This document shows, piece after piece, positions 11,858-23,556 of a DNA stretch of 64,000 nucleotides; the first letter of the stretch is position 1, and every line of letters starts with the position of its first letter. The notes beneath the pieces are model-generated. The model made no database searches and was not told the origin of the DNA. It saw nothing but the letters and a program-made list of their open reading frames with translations. The DNA is from Saksenaea vasiformis B4078. Its lineage: Eukaryota; Mucoromycota; Mucoromycetes; Mucorales; Saksenaeaceae. Made by a program: the position numbers and the translations under genes. The stretch spans positions 1 through 64,000 of the forward strand of contig JNDT01001346.1 of NCBI GenBank assembly GCA_000697055.1, read 5' to 3'.

Positions 11858-12919
11858 AATATTTAAGAAAAAGGTGTGCCCTCGGTTTCACGAAACACAG
11901 CCCGCTGCATTTTGCGTGTGACTTTGCGCCAAAACGGTTCATCTTTTACTTCTTCGATATGAATGACCATGACTGTATGGAGGCTGATGGTACTCCATTG
12001 AGTGTAAATGATATTACATTTGATATGTCTGAGGACCCAGACGAAATACCAAGAAAAATATGAAAATACTCTAAAAGATGCGTGAGATTCATCATGCCGT
12101 ATTGCAAGGGAATGGATGCATTGACAAAGAATAAGGTTAAACGTGGTAGATTTTTGCAAGACACTCTGTCAAAAAGAATTACGGGAGCCTGCTGCAGAAT
12201 GGATAGTCATCACTTCAAAGGTTTCGTCTCGCATCCTTACAAGTGCGCCGAAACAAATAGCGAAACGAAAAGGCCCATATAATAGCTGATAATGACTTCA
12301 TCAAAATGCCAAACAAGGAAGACAGAAGAAAACGATCAGATCAGTAACATATATATGTTTACCCAATCCAAAAAGAAAAAAAAGATTAAAGCAGGGAATT
12401 TGCGGAACAGAAACTGCCAAGAAGAATGACTATAGCATGACATACTGATTGCGTTTAGCTGGCTTAATCCTGTATAAAGAAACAACGTTCTTCGCGTAAA
12501 ATGATATCAGATCCAATCAGACGTAAAGCTCTGTATACCAATTTTCGTTTTTCAATTTTTCCTTCTCCACAATGTATTTTTTTATGAAGAGACGACTACC
12601 TAAAATTGCCATTAAAGTATAACTATGTATCGAGCTCACCTGTGGAAGTTATCTTCCCTGTTGCTCAACGTAAGTTTACCAATATGTTATTATGTATCTA
12701 AAACTGCGTACACATGCTCCAGTATCCATGCCTTGGTCGGATATGCTAACACAGACACGAATCATGGCAAGCACCATTCAGCGCACCACTCGAAACCATC
12801 TAGGCAAGCGAACGCACACGCTTGACGACAATAGCATACCCTTGCTTCATGACGAGGAGCTTGGTGGGATCAAGTCCACGATCTACGCCATGAGCTACAA
12901 GAAAGTAAGGATGCGAGGT
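11858..12919. other. Gene-free stretch with degenerate coding-like patches
   Basis: Plus-strand readings near 11955-12060 (MNDHDCMEADGTPLSVND) and 12080-12280 (CVRFIMPYCKGMDALTK) look protein-like but are cut by stops. They are probably mobile-element remnants; the family is not recognised. Confidence 0.3.
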
Positions 12920-13256
12920 GCGTCATTGATCGGCCCTGGATGAGGATGTTACGAGAGCTGGCCAGGTGTTTGCGCTATACCCAAATTATCATTGCGAGAC
13001 CAATTGGATAGAAAGATACTGGTCAACTACAAAGAGAATAGCACGAAAGGAATGCAACTACACGTATCCAGCTCTCTGTGACAACCTCGATCGATTCCTT
13101 GATTGCGTTTCTCTACCTGATTCCGCGCGCCAATTCAAATTCGGCGATACTACAAACGATGCTGGAGATACATCGAGGCATACAACAATATGAAAGATGT
13201 AAAAAAGACCTCATTAATAGTCGAAAAGTTTACGTCTAGCAGATTTCACTTTGCAT
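12920..13256 (+). mobile_element. Transposase C-terminal relic with frameshift
   Basis: The plus strand reads ALDEDVTRAGQVFALYPNYH, then CETNWIERYWSTTKRIARKE, then CNYTYPALCDNLDRFLDCVS. This is the N-x-I-E-x-x-W catalytic-Glu region of a DDE transposase family widespread in fungi. At about 13125 the reading moves to another frame and continues IRRYYKRCWRYIEAYNN, the usual next segment. The acidic Glu is kept, but the frame break, an upstream stop and the absence of the first two catalytic Asp residues mark it as dead. Confidence 0.55.
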
Positions 13257-14088
13257 CGTAAGATTGGAGTATCTGATTAAGTATCTTGACGAATAAAAAA
13301 CAAGGAATTGTATTTAGCCGCGTATAAACAAGGGTAAAGTAAAAGAGCGGTGATGTATGAATGCCGGTTGGCAAAGGAGAATGTTGTATAAGTGAACTGA
13401 ATGTGTGGTAAAACTCATCGGTAAGAGCACATCGCCTTCGCGATAGTGATCTTCCTCGCAATGGTACTTCTATTGACTGGAAAAGAATGTGCTCATGATG
13501 GAAATGAAACAACAGATGGCGTTCTCTATCCAAATGAGGAGTAGTTAATGTATCAATGAAAGTGACTTTACGAATTTGCTATTGTTTAAGCTTCCTGTCT
13601 CCACCTTTAAGCAAACACTTTGTCTCGCAACATTTTCTTCCCCAGAGGCTTTGTTGCGCATAAGCGTAAATTCAATCTCAATCCGTGTTTCTTCCTTCAA
13701 CTTTCGCGCCCTTTCCAAGACATTTAACAATCTAAGACACTTTGTGTCTCTTTTTCAGTGGACTTTTATGCCGTACCTTGCTTCGGGCGCGGGCTTGAAC
13801 TTCTTAACAGGACTGAACCCTAAAGATCCTCTTATTTGACAGAGGATGCTTTCAAAGGTTTGAGCAACTACCCAAGCCCAATGCATGCTTTACCATGTTC
13901 ACCCGGGCACATCTGGATACGGTGTCGCCAACTAAAAACGCGGGAAAAACAACGGTTGTTCCCTAGCTCCTCCATTTGATTGGTTGCTCTTCTAAATGGG
14001 GTAACTGGAAAGTCTAAAAGCGGGAATATTTTTGATGTCACGGTGATCATTTTTTACCCAAACCTTTTCTTGCACCAACCCTTGAGTG
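13257..14088. other. Intergenic stretch, 5' flank of the arrestin-like gene
   Basis: Frames at 13545-13730 (-) and 13576-13839 (+) overlap on opposite strands and show no motif. Confidence 0.3.
13979..13983 (-). promoter_or_regulatory. Inverted CCAAT box upstream of the arrestin-like gene
   Basis: ATTGG (CCAAT on the minus strand) lies in TTGATTGGTTGC about 105 bases before the ATG at 14089. The position fits an NF-Y/Hap site, but a five-base motif can occur by chance. Confidence 0.25.
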
Positions 14089-15259
14089 ATGAAACGGTTT
14101 ACCCATGAAGCGAAACACATTCCGCCTGTCGACCTTCACATAGCCGACAAGCCTGTATTCTTTATTGGTCCGGCCTCTAGAGATAATCCCATGTCTGACG
14201 TCCGCACCAAAGTCATGGGCGCCGTCCATTTCAACGATCGCAAAATCAAGTGGAATCGGATCACACTCCAGTTTATTGGAAAAGCTGGCATAGACGTAGA
14301 GGTCCCCGCATCGTCCGTACCCGGAGGTTTTGTACCCAATGAATTACCAGATACCTATACGAAAATGCAGACGACCATCCAGATATGCCAAGTAGAGAAA
14401 GAGCTGATTTTCTTGGGCGAGCCCGTTATCGAATTTGGGCTACATCTACCTTCTGAACTGCCACCAAGCATTCGCACCGATCATGCCTTTGTGGAATACA
14501 TCCTTGTTGCCAACTTTTCAGCGGGTACTTTCTTCAAAAAGTACCGTATTCAGCGGAACGTTACCATCCATCGCCACTATTTACCTGGACCAAGCGCCAT
14601 GATTCCCAGTGTCGAATATAACGGAGTAAGACAGTGGTTTGAATGGTCGGCAGAAGTTCCAAAAGCAACGGCTGTTGAATCCGGAGAAGTGGTTATGGCG
14701 CTTCGGTGGAGTGTAGAGAAAGAACGCGTTGAGGTAGACAGAGTGGAGTTGGCTCTTGAAGAACTGGAAAACTACAGGTAAAGAATGGATGAAATCGAGG
14801 GTGTCGTATTTATAACTCCAAATGAATACCAGGTTCCGTACAAAGGCTGGTGTCCACCATCTTCCGCCAAAGATAACACGTTTCCCCTTAACAGCTTACC
14901 ATCCACCTTCCTTCTCTAGCGCGTCAGATACCCACTTTATACGCACTCCCATCATCACAACCAAACCTCGTCCATTGCGTACACATCACTTCGACCCGTT
15001 CCTTGAGATATCACATCGTCTTCGTCTTGTTATCCATTTTAGTAATTCTGCCACGCAAGCCGACCCTCTGCATTTGGAATTTCCCATCATTATTACTGAC
15101 TATCCTGCCGATGATCAGTTACTATCAAATGTTGGAAACGATCATTCAACAGCTATTATTGCTTCCGTTGGTGGTGATGAAGCTGCGATTGTAGACCTGG
15201 ATTTGCCCGAATATACACCGCGTTACGAGCAAGCAGTTGACCATGTGAATACGACATAG
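14089..15259 (+). CDS. Arrestin-like (ARRDC-type) protein
   Basis: Two exons (14089-14777 and 14833-15259, 55 nt intron, phase kept across AG|G) give 371 residues. The N-terminal half has the arrestin fold pattern: a first strand VDLHIADKPVFFIGPA, WNRITLQFIGKAGIDV, then FLGEPVIEFGLHLPSELPPS, which matches the arrestin_N segment where the ligand is coated in lipid or receptor. The C-terminal half (LEISHRLRLVIHFSNS, LEFPIIITDYP) matches arrestin_C. The tail ends LDLPEYTPRYEQAV, holding a PEYTPRY element; fungal arrestin adaptors often carry PY-type motifs for Rsp5-like ubiquitin ligases, but no strict PPxY is present. A role as adaptor in endocytosis of membrane transporters is likely. A GTG three bases upstream extends the frame but is not a credible start. 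Confidence 0.8.
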
Positions 15260-16144
15260 TCTAGCATGACAAGGGAATTTGAAAGAGCGAACAAGACACG
15301 CGATTTTGTTGCTGGGACTTTTATGTTGTGTTGACATTAGTTAGAATATAACGTCCTATGGTAGACATGACAGGAGGGAGGCAGAGGAAGGGCGAAAGAA
15401 CTGTAATCAATATTTTGTCAATGGGGTAAACAACAATGCAAGGAAAACAGATGGCTTTGTCAAAAAAGAGAAACGCGGGAGGCTTATTGTCATCAGAGAA
15501 TATGTCAATACTAGTTCGTAAATCTACCACCCTTATTAAAATAAAATGTAAATTGAATGTTGAATAGTGATATGCCGAGATTGCGCTGAGAGAAAAATAA
15601 AATATACGGCCATCAGTTAATGAATTGGCAACAGAATCATGCGTTTACTTGCTTCAATTTGCCTCTCGACGGACGCATAATTTATTAAAAAAAGTACTGG
15701 ATTGTAGATAGTACTCTACATACAACGTCGTGTTTAGCGTAGTTTAATCTTTTCAGGAACAATTACCTTGGCTATGAATATTCTTCAAACGGACACGTCG
15801 ACAGCACACCCAATCCATCGAATACGTTACCGATTTGATGGTGAGAATATAAATATCTGTATTTGGTAGCTTTCTAAAAGACGATGTCGATGGCTACAGA
15901 TAGGTGGTACGACTACGGATAGAGCCACGCTTATTTGAAAATGAAGCGCTTGGGACATTAACAGCTCTAAGCAAGCAAAGCAATTGATATAAGAAATTGA
16001 TACATAGTTCTACGGGAGTAACAACGCTATTGTGTTGGACCTGTAGGACCGGTATAAGTCTGATGCGATACGAGATTGATCTCCTTTGTTCCTTACGGAA
16101 TAATATACTTGTACCTTAATAGCAACCAGGTAACCATTTAATTT
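15260..16144. other. Intergenic stretch between convergent genes
   Basis: No gene seen. AATAAAATATA at about 15596 lies in a GCTGAGAGAAA context that is almost repeated after the RasGEF gene (about 37578), a possible shared 3'-processing element. Confidence 0.35.
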
Positions 16145-17816
16145 TTAAAGCCGATAAATAAAATTTGGATCCTGTGCATCTGTGAAATTTTCGTCAACGT
16201 TCATAACTGTGGTAGAAGGCTGTGCTAAGCGTTTGCTGTTTACTAGCGCCATTTTCCATCGTGCGAGCAGAAAAAGTGCACACACCAGTGTCTGTATACC
16301 AATGTATATCCAAACTTTTGCTATGTTTGAGACAGCAAGCTCCCTCATGGCACGAGAACATCCTGCAACGGCACCGAGCCTATTGAAAATGATCCACATC
16401 TCAAAGTAGAATACCCTCTTAGTGTACCCAGATACGTTGTTTGAAAGTAACGTCAGCACATGAATGTATATTATTACGTCAAGTGAGAAGAGAAAGTCTC
16501 CAACGAATTTGATCTCCACAGCAGGTACAGTCACTGCAAGTACCATGCCAAGCGTGGCGACGATTACACTGGCACATACCATGTAGATCGTCTGACGTGA
16601 TCGACAACTGATGTAGATGCTGACAGGTACTAGTATCAATACCACGACGTCTGATGCAAGGTAAATTCCAGTAAGCTCGCGTACCTGGCCCGTAATAAGT
16701 AGATGGAAATTTGATGATAGGTTTACCGATAACTCAAGTGATTGCAAAATCGAGGAGATGAGGAAATTTGCGTTCGTGTCAAAGAGAGTATATAGAAACA
16801 TTCCAATCGACATGGCCCAGAAATGCACTTCTTTTAATGCCTCTACGATTTGCGTTGTGTCTATCACCTTCGTTCTCACAACGGTATTATCGCGGATGCG
16901 CCCTTCTACTAAAAGCTGGTTCTCCGCGTTGAAATTCCAGTGGTATGACTGGGGATTGTCGATAAAGAAGAATAAAGTAAGGAAGCCTATGAAGCATGCT
17001 ACGCCGCCGAGTATAAAGGAAACCCTATCGCATACGCGATGAGAAGGCTACTTGATGTAGAAGAATTTACCATTTCCATCCGGATTTGTCATGTTCCTCG
17101 ACTTCCGGAATAGCCATTTCAATGGAATATATCACTATATGCCGGGCTACACTGGCAAGCATTTCTGCACCAAATCGATATGCCTGCTCACGTCGCCGAT
17201 AAAAGGTCGATATCAGCATCATTGCTGCTATGAATGCGTTGCCTTGAACAGCCCCAAATAAACATACGAGGATTGCTACTTGCTCGAAGTTTTCCGAAAG
17301 ACCTACACCGATCATGATCACACCACAGAATATCATGTCAGTACTGATGGATTTTCCTAAAGGAATGCGTTGTATAACGTAATTGCTGGGAAACTATGAA
17401 AGCATCAGCGTCGTACTCGGTTGCACCCTCATATATGCCTGATTTATCTCTTACTTGAGCAGCAATCATTCCAAGTTCCCAGAAGAAATAAAGCATCTCA
17501 AACTGTGAAATGGTCAGAGCTGAGCCATTTTGGTTGATGCTATTTGCAGCTTTGAAGATCGAAGAGAAGCAAAGTTGCTACTGATTTGAGCTTCTTTCGC
17601 CACTCAACTTAATACAAACGTACCAAAATAAAAAGTATGGCGAATATGGGTAAAAGAACATTCATGTCAAATCTCCGTACTATTACTTGCTCCTCAGGAG
17701 AATTGACATAACCTTCTTCGGGATTTTCTAGTAAGTCAATCGATCTAATAGCCAAGTAAGTTTATCAGCACAAATGAAAGTCAGATACATAACTGGTGTC
17801 TCGATACACAGAACAT
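16145..17816 (-). CDS. MFS transporter, anion:cation symporter (allantoate permease-like), copy A, intact
   Basis: Six exons (17816-17794, 17744-17624, 17577-17455, 17393-17071, 17024-16727, 16684-16145) join in phase to 475 residues, the usual size of a 12-helix major facilitator. Features of the Dal5/Tna1-type ACS family are an acidic N-terminus (DLLENPEEGY), VRRFDMNVLLPIFAILFIL as helix 1, FPSNYVIQRIPLGKSI, FYRRREQAYRFG where the family has the conserved RR-x-E-Q loop, a GWKW end to helix 6, and the C-terminal NFTDAQDPNFIYRL, which matches the DLTDxxNPxFRY tail. Helix 2 (QLCFSSIFKAANSINQNG) lacks the usual LDRxNIGNA motif, so the substrate may differ; nicotinate, allantoate or another small anion is a guess. 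Exon 1 is only 23 nt and its donor (GTTATG) is weak. It is the only copy in the cluster with every exon and splice site in place. Confidence 0.75.
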
Positions 17817-18689
17817 TGCATGAGCAGAAATGGATTTTTGAGAGCACCCACACGATGGGAAAGAAAGAATACCCAACTTATAGACAGGCATATCTATAAT
17901 ATGCGTAGCCTGTGCGTGCATCGTCACTGTGGCAATGCATTACCGACTATTCACCGGCTTTTGCCATTTTCAGGTAAATAGCCGGAGTCCAGTGTCACTT
18001 TGGAAGTCTTGTATCACGGTGTTCCAAGACTATTTACTTGAAAATACAAAAACCGGTCAACCACTGGAAATTTTGTGCCATGTTTCTTCCATAGTGCATG
18101 CCATATGAATGAAAACAACGAAGGAGAGGATTAATAATGGGCTCCAGTACGAGTATACCAACTGACACGAGTCTTTTTTCCATTTTTTTGGTGTATAGCA
18201 CGTACACATTATGTAGCGATGACCATGATGCACGGAGAAAAACAATCGCTGACAAGGTTCTTAAAATCCTATGGCTACCAACGTTTACATCTTCGCACCA
18301 CTGAACAGACGCAACACGTTTGATCTACCGGTTGCGCCGTCTATTAACTTGAAGGATATTCTAAGTCAAGAAATAAGATGGCTTCCAGCTGAAGGCATCT
18401 CTTAGTCGAATATCTACCAAGCTTTTCTCTTGAATTGTTTCTACACAGTCTGAACCTCTCCCCTCCCTTATTCTCTTTCTATAATTTTTTTTTGGCTCTT
18501 CCACCTGACTGTTCTTTTTTCCATCCTTCGCTCTTTGTTTTCCAGTCATATGTCATGTTGAACCTACGCGTTATGCATAGCATAGACTTAGTTATAAATT
18601 ATTATTCCTTTTTCCCAGCATGACGCCCCAAAATAAAAGTTCAAACAAATTTAGCTCTTTTCTGTATTTTTTCCACTTCTTCCCATGAA
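17817..18689. other. Gene-free stretch
   Basis: No gene seen. A pyrimidine-rich region lies at 18460-18540. Confidence 0.35.
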
Positions 18690-19030
18690 ATGTCGTATAT
18701 GTCGAGACACCAATGATTCATCTGGCTAATTGTTTGTGCTTATAAGTTTACCTGACTTAGCTATTAGATCGAACGACTTGATGGAAAATCCTGAAGAAGG
18801 TTATGCCAAATCTTGTGAGAAGCGAGCATTAGGGCGAACATTTAACATACTCATACTTGTAATATCTCTTACGTCGGTAAGTGTAAAGAATGAATCATGA
18901 ACAAAGCTCATGTCAGTAGCGCCTTTGCCTATTCTTTCTCCTCATGCTCCCGTATTATGGCCACAGTGATGGTTCGGCTACGAATGACTTGCTAAACGGA
19001 ACGGTGTGTTTCGAAGACTGTGCTGACGAC
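18690..19030 (+). pseudogene. MFS copy D: inverted 5' fragment of the transporter family
   Basis: This lies on the opposite strand to copies A-C. It starts with ATGTCGTATATGTCGAGACA, matching exon 1 of the other copies, then the intron-1 acceptor context CTTAGCTATTAG. Exon 2 follows (SNDLMENPEEGYAKSCEKRALGR), then donor GTAAGTG, and an exon-3-like reading (RLCLFFLLMLPYYGHSDGSA). The exon-1 donor is destroyed (CCAATG), several residues of helix 1 are changed, and nothing of exons 4-6 follows. It is a relic. Confidence 0.65.
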
Positions 19031-19817
19031 TGTCCTGGCCCGTTTTGCGTCCATCATGCTCCTATTATAGAAAACGACGGTGAATAAATCTGTTACAGCT
19101 CTTTAGCAGACCTTGCCTGAGAAATCTGAGAGAGATCTCCGATTTTGACTCCTCTGTATAAGGGATTATACTATGGAAATCTGGTTCCCGCTCGACTATC
19201 TTTCCTTAAGTAAAAGGTAATACATCAGCGACCTGTACCACCTCAATATCTGATGGACTATGTTCTATCTAGGAAAAATAGCCAATCACAGACCAGTTTC
19301 CCATAATTTTCTAAACACTTCAGTGGGATGAACTTCTTTGGAACGTGCTGACTATTGAGAATTATACTCCCGCACCCGTCGTGCAAGAGTAACGTCATAT
19401 CTTCTCAACCAACTTGGCCTTTTGTGTCACAATGCAAAGCTGTCATAGTAATGCAAATACTCCTTTGCAAGAAGTCATGTTATAGACTCTGTATTTACAT
19501 AGACGCTTTGGGAAATGGTTTCTACTGTCTCTCTTTTCAAAATAACTGAAGACAGAGTCTGTGCGTCATAGGTCGATAGTACGGCCATATTTGTTTGAAC
19601 ATATAACACTTTAGCTCTCGCGGTAATACCTTATGAATGATCCTAAGCAACCAAAGTGAACTGATGCGATAGAACGGTACACAGCATCATAGAACTACCA
19701 CCGCTGTTGTTCTGTACGTACGTAGCATCATAGAGACACATCCTGTACGAGATTAACCTCCTGGATTATTACGCAATAGTGTCTGCAACTTTAATAACAA
19801 CCGGTATCCATTTACTT
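19031..19817. other. Gene-free stretch
   Basis: No gene seen between MFS fragment D and copy B. Confidence 0.35.
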
Positions 19818-21458
19818 TTAAAGCCGATAAATGAAGTTTGGATCTTGCGCATCTGTGAGGTTCTCTTCGACGTCCGTAACAGTGATAGAAGGCTGCGTTA
19901 AACGTTTGCGGTTTACTAGCGCCATTTTTCGTCGTGCGAGCAGAAAAAGTGCACACACCAGCGTCTGTATACCAATGTATATCCAAACTTTTGCTACATT
20001 TGACACAGCAAGCTCCCTCATGGCACGGGTGCTGCCTGTTATGCGACCTAGCCTGTAGGAAACGACCCACATCTCGTAATAGAACATTCTCTTCGTGTAT
20101 CCCGATACGTTGTTTGAAAGTGAAGTTAGCACATGAATGCTAACTATTATTTCTGTTGTGAAGAGGAATGCTCCAATGAATTTGATCTCCACGACTGGCA
20201 CAGCCACTACAAGTACCATTCCGAACGTACAGACGATTACGCATGCGCATACGACATAAATCGTCTGATCCCATCGACAACTAATGTAGATACTCATAAA
20301 TACCAATATCAGAACCGTAATGTGTGCGGCAATTGCAATTCCGTTAAGCTTGCGTACCTGAGGATTGTGTTAAATATACGTAGATTCGATCCATGGACTT
20401 ACTGATAGCTCAGATGATGTTACCATAAGTGAGGAGACAAGAAAATCTGCATTTACTGCATACAAAATGAATAGGAACATACCAATCGACATGGCCCATA
20501 GACGCACTTCCTTTAATGCCTCTATGATTTGTCTTGTCTCTATCACCTTCGTTCTCACGACGGTATTGTCACGGATGCGCTCTTCTACCAACACTTGGTT
20601 CTCCGCATTGAAATTCCAACGGCGTGACCGGGGACTGTCGATAAAGAAGAAGAAAGCAAGAATGCCTATAAAGCATGCAACGCCACCGAATATAAAAGAA
20701 ATCCTGTTTGCATACACAATGTAACGGCTATTTAATGCAGAACAATTTAGTATCGCGATACTGACTTATCATATTCCACTGCTTCTGGGACAGCTATTTC
20801 AATGGATTCAAGCATTATGCTCCGGACGACCAGAGCGAGCATATCTACACCAAATCGATATGCCTGTTCACTTCGGCGATAGAACGTTGATATCAGCATC
20901 ACCGTTGCTATAAACGCATTGCCTTGAACAACCCCAAATAGACATATGAAAATTGCTATTTGATTGAGATCTTCTGAAAGACCTGCGCCGATCGTCATTA
21001 CACCACAGAGGATCATATCAATACCGATGGATTTTCCTAGAGGAATCCGCTGTATAAGATAATTATTGGGAAACTGTGAAAGGATTAGTAACACGGTTGG
21101 GCATGCTCTCCTATAGCCATCATTTATCCATTACTTGGGCGGCAATAATTCCAAGTCCCCAGAGCAAATACATCGCCTCAGTTGGTGAACCAGCCAGAGC
21201 TGAACCACTTCGATTGGAGTGCAACGCAGCCCTCATGATTGAAGTCAAGCAGAGATTCTAATAGCATGAGCCTCTTTCATCACGCATCCTATTACACAAG
21301 TACCAACGTTAAAAGTATGACGAATGTGGATAGCAGAACATTCATGTCAAATCTTCGCACTAATGCTCGCTCCAGTAAGTCGTTTGGTCTAATAGCCAAG
21401 TAAGCTCATCAGCACGAGAAAACCAGATACCTCACCGGCGTCTCGATGTACACGACAT
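19818..21458 (-). pseudogene. MFS transporter copy B, probably non-functional
   Basis: Same exon order as copy A, with the 23 nt first exon (21458-21436) and the same stop context (TDAQDPNFIYRL). Three differences suggest decay. Exon 2 has lost about 12 codons in frame (DLLERALVRRFD, where copy A has DLLENPEEGY and more). The donor of intron 4 reads ACTAAATT where copy A has GGTAAATT. The GWKW motif at the end of helix 6 is VSRY. A shifted donor (AA|GTCAGT) would restore the phase, so a functional protein cannot be excluded. The remaining exons are open, which suggests recent or weak decay. Confidence 0.6.
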
Positions 21459-22004
21459 TATATGAGAGGTAAATGGAGAACCACAAAGAGCTTACACTAT
21501 GTAAGGTTATCTTTTGAATTCTCATATGATGGGAAAGAATGATAAAATGCATGACTATGAACGTGTACATGCAACGTGTCCTAAAAAGCATGAAACAAAA
21601 AGAAAGAAGAAAGACGAGCAAAAGTATAATTTCAAATGATGATACGGTTATGTATGAAGCTACGTGGTAATATCTTACTACCGTCTCCAAGAACCGACAT
21701 GCGAAGACAGTACATGGCACAACCAGATTAATAACACCGTTCACTATACGTGTGCCATTCAAATGAAGCTCGTCCAATACCGAGATCTATCTCCCGGATT
21801 CTTACGCAATAATGTATTTGTATATGTTGGCAATGAGACGCTAAAACTATAACGCAATTAATATTAAGAGCCAGCTCCTGATGTCTAATGAAGAGGAGTA
21901 GGGCAATGTTTTTAATTTTCGCCTGAAGAATAAAGTTGAATTATTATGTACTCTACTAAAGCAACTCACAGCATCTTTAATAACAACTCAGTAACCATTT
22001 GTTT
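21459..22004. other. Gene-free stretch
   Basis: 5' flank of copy B. A 122-codon minus frame (21409-21777) overlaps the start of copy B in another frame and has no family motif. Confidence 0.35.
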
Positions 22005-23556
22005 TTAAAGTCGATAAATAAAGTTTGGATCCTGCGCATCTGTCAGATTCTCTTCAACGTTTGTCACTGTGTCGAAAGGCTGTGCTAGCCGTCTGCGGTT
22101 TGTTAATGCCATTGTTCGCCGCACAAACAGAAAAAGCGCACACACCAGTGTCTGTATACCAATATATATTAAAAGCTTCGTCATGTTTGGCACAGCGAGC
22201 TCCACCATGAAAGGAGTACTGGCTGCAATGCCACCAAGCCTATGGGCAGCAATCCACATCTCGTAATAGAACACTCTCTTAGTGTATCCAGATACGTTAC
22301 TTGAAAGTGATGTTAGCACATGAATGTGTACTGCTATGTCAATCGAGAGAAACGGTCCAATGAATTTGATCTCGATGACTGGTACAGCCACTGCAACTAC
22401 GATGCCAAGCGTAGAGACGATTACGCTTGCACATACGATATAAATTGTCTGATGCCATCGACAGCTGATGCGGATACTCATAAGCACTAAGATTAGATGC
22501 ACGACGGATATGGCAATTCGTATTCCGAAATTCGGTGAAAGTACTTACCGATAGCTTAGACGATGATCGCAAAAGCAAATAGATAAACGCATCTGCATTT
22601 GTCATGCACAAACTGTATAGAAATGTACCAACCGTCGTGGCCCACAGACGCACTTCCTTTAACGCCTCTACAATTAGGCTCGTTTCTATCACCTTTGTTC
22701 TCACGACGGTGTCGCGCGTGAGGGCTGTCGATGAGGCAGAAGAAACCAAGGGTGCCTATAAAGCAGGCGATGCCACCGAATATAAAGGGATCCCTGTTTG
22801 TAGCTATAGTGAGAAGGCTATTGAATGCAACACGAGTTACCATTGGAACACCGATGTATCATGTTTCTGTACGTTTAGAATAACCATTCCAACTGAATAC
22901 GTCACTATACTCCGGGTTACCGTCGCGAGCATTTGTACACCAAGTCGATATGTCTGCTCACTTCGCCGATAGAATGTTGATATCAGCATCATTGTTGCTA
23001 TGAATGCATTTCCGTGAATGACCCCAAATAGACATATGAGAATTGTTACTTGCATAAAGTCTTCTGAAAGACCTGCGCCGAGTGTTATTACACCACAGAG
23101 AGGAACTCGTTGTATAAAATAGTTATTGGGAAACTATGAAACCATTAGTGACATAGTTGGACGTGCTCCCTTTTAGCCCTGATTTATTTCTTACTTGAGC
23201 GGTAAGAACTCCAATACCCCAGAAGAAATACAGCGTTCCCGTCTGTTTACTGGTCGCCTTTGAACCGTCTTGGTTGAAGCGATTCGGGATGACGTAGATC
23301 GAAGATAAGCAGCAGGACTAATTACCTGAGCTCTTTTTACCATTTATGTCAGTATAGACGTACCAACATTAAAAGTATGACGAATGTAAATAGCAGGACA
23401 TTCATGTCGAATCTTCGCACTAATGCTCGCTCCTCGCTAGACTTGACGTACTCTTCTTCATAATTTTCCGGTAACTCATTCGATCTAATATCCAAGTAAA
23501 CTTATAAACAGAAGCAAAAGCCGGATATGTCACTGGTGCCTCGGTGTATACGACAT
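22005..23556 (-). pseudogene. MFS transporter copy C, broken
   Basis: Clearly related to copies A and B: MSYTPRHQ start, FNQDGSKATSKQTG in exon 3, CLFGVIHGNAFIATMMLIST, and the C-terminal TDAQDPNFIYRL. Damage is plain. In exon 4 about nine codons are missing after QRVPL. In exon 5 a deletion joins IDSPHAR to the TVVRTKVIE block out of frame. The last intron has lost its acceptor and the VRELTG segment behind it. The intron 4 donor (TG|GTAACT) is still good, unlike copy B, so B and C decayed independently. Confidence 0.8.

Noticed and set aside
16145..16879. Reading copy A's last two exons as one exon
   Set aside because: The frame is open because the 42 nt intron is a multiple of three, but copy B has GTAAGT and CTCAG at the same place and stops inside the intron, so the intron is real.
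17025..17070. A 23 nt intron ending at the first TAG in MFS copy A
   Set aside because: Too short for normal splicing. The 46 nt version ending GCGATAG keeps phase and places W directly before VSFILGG, as in the family.
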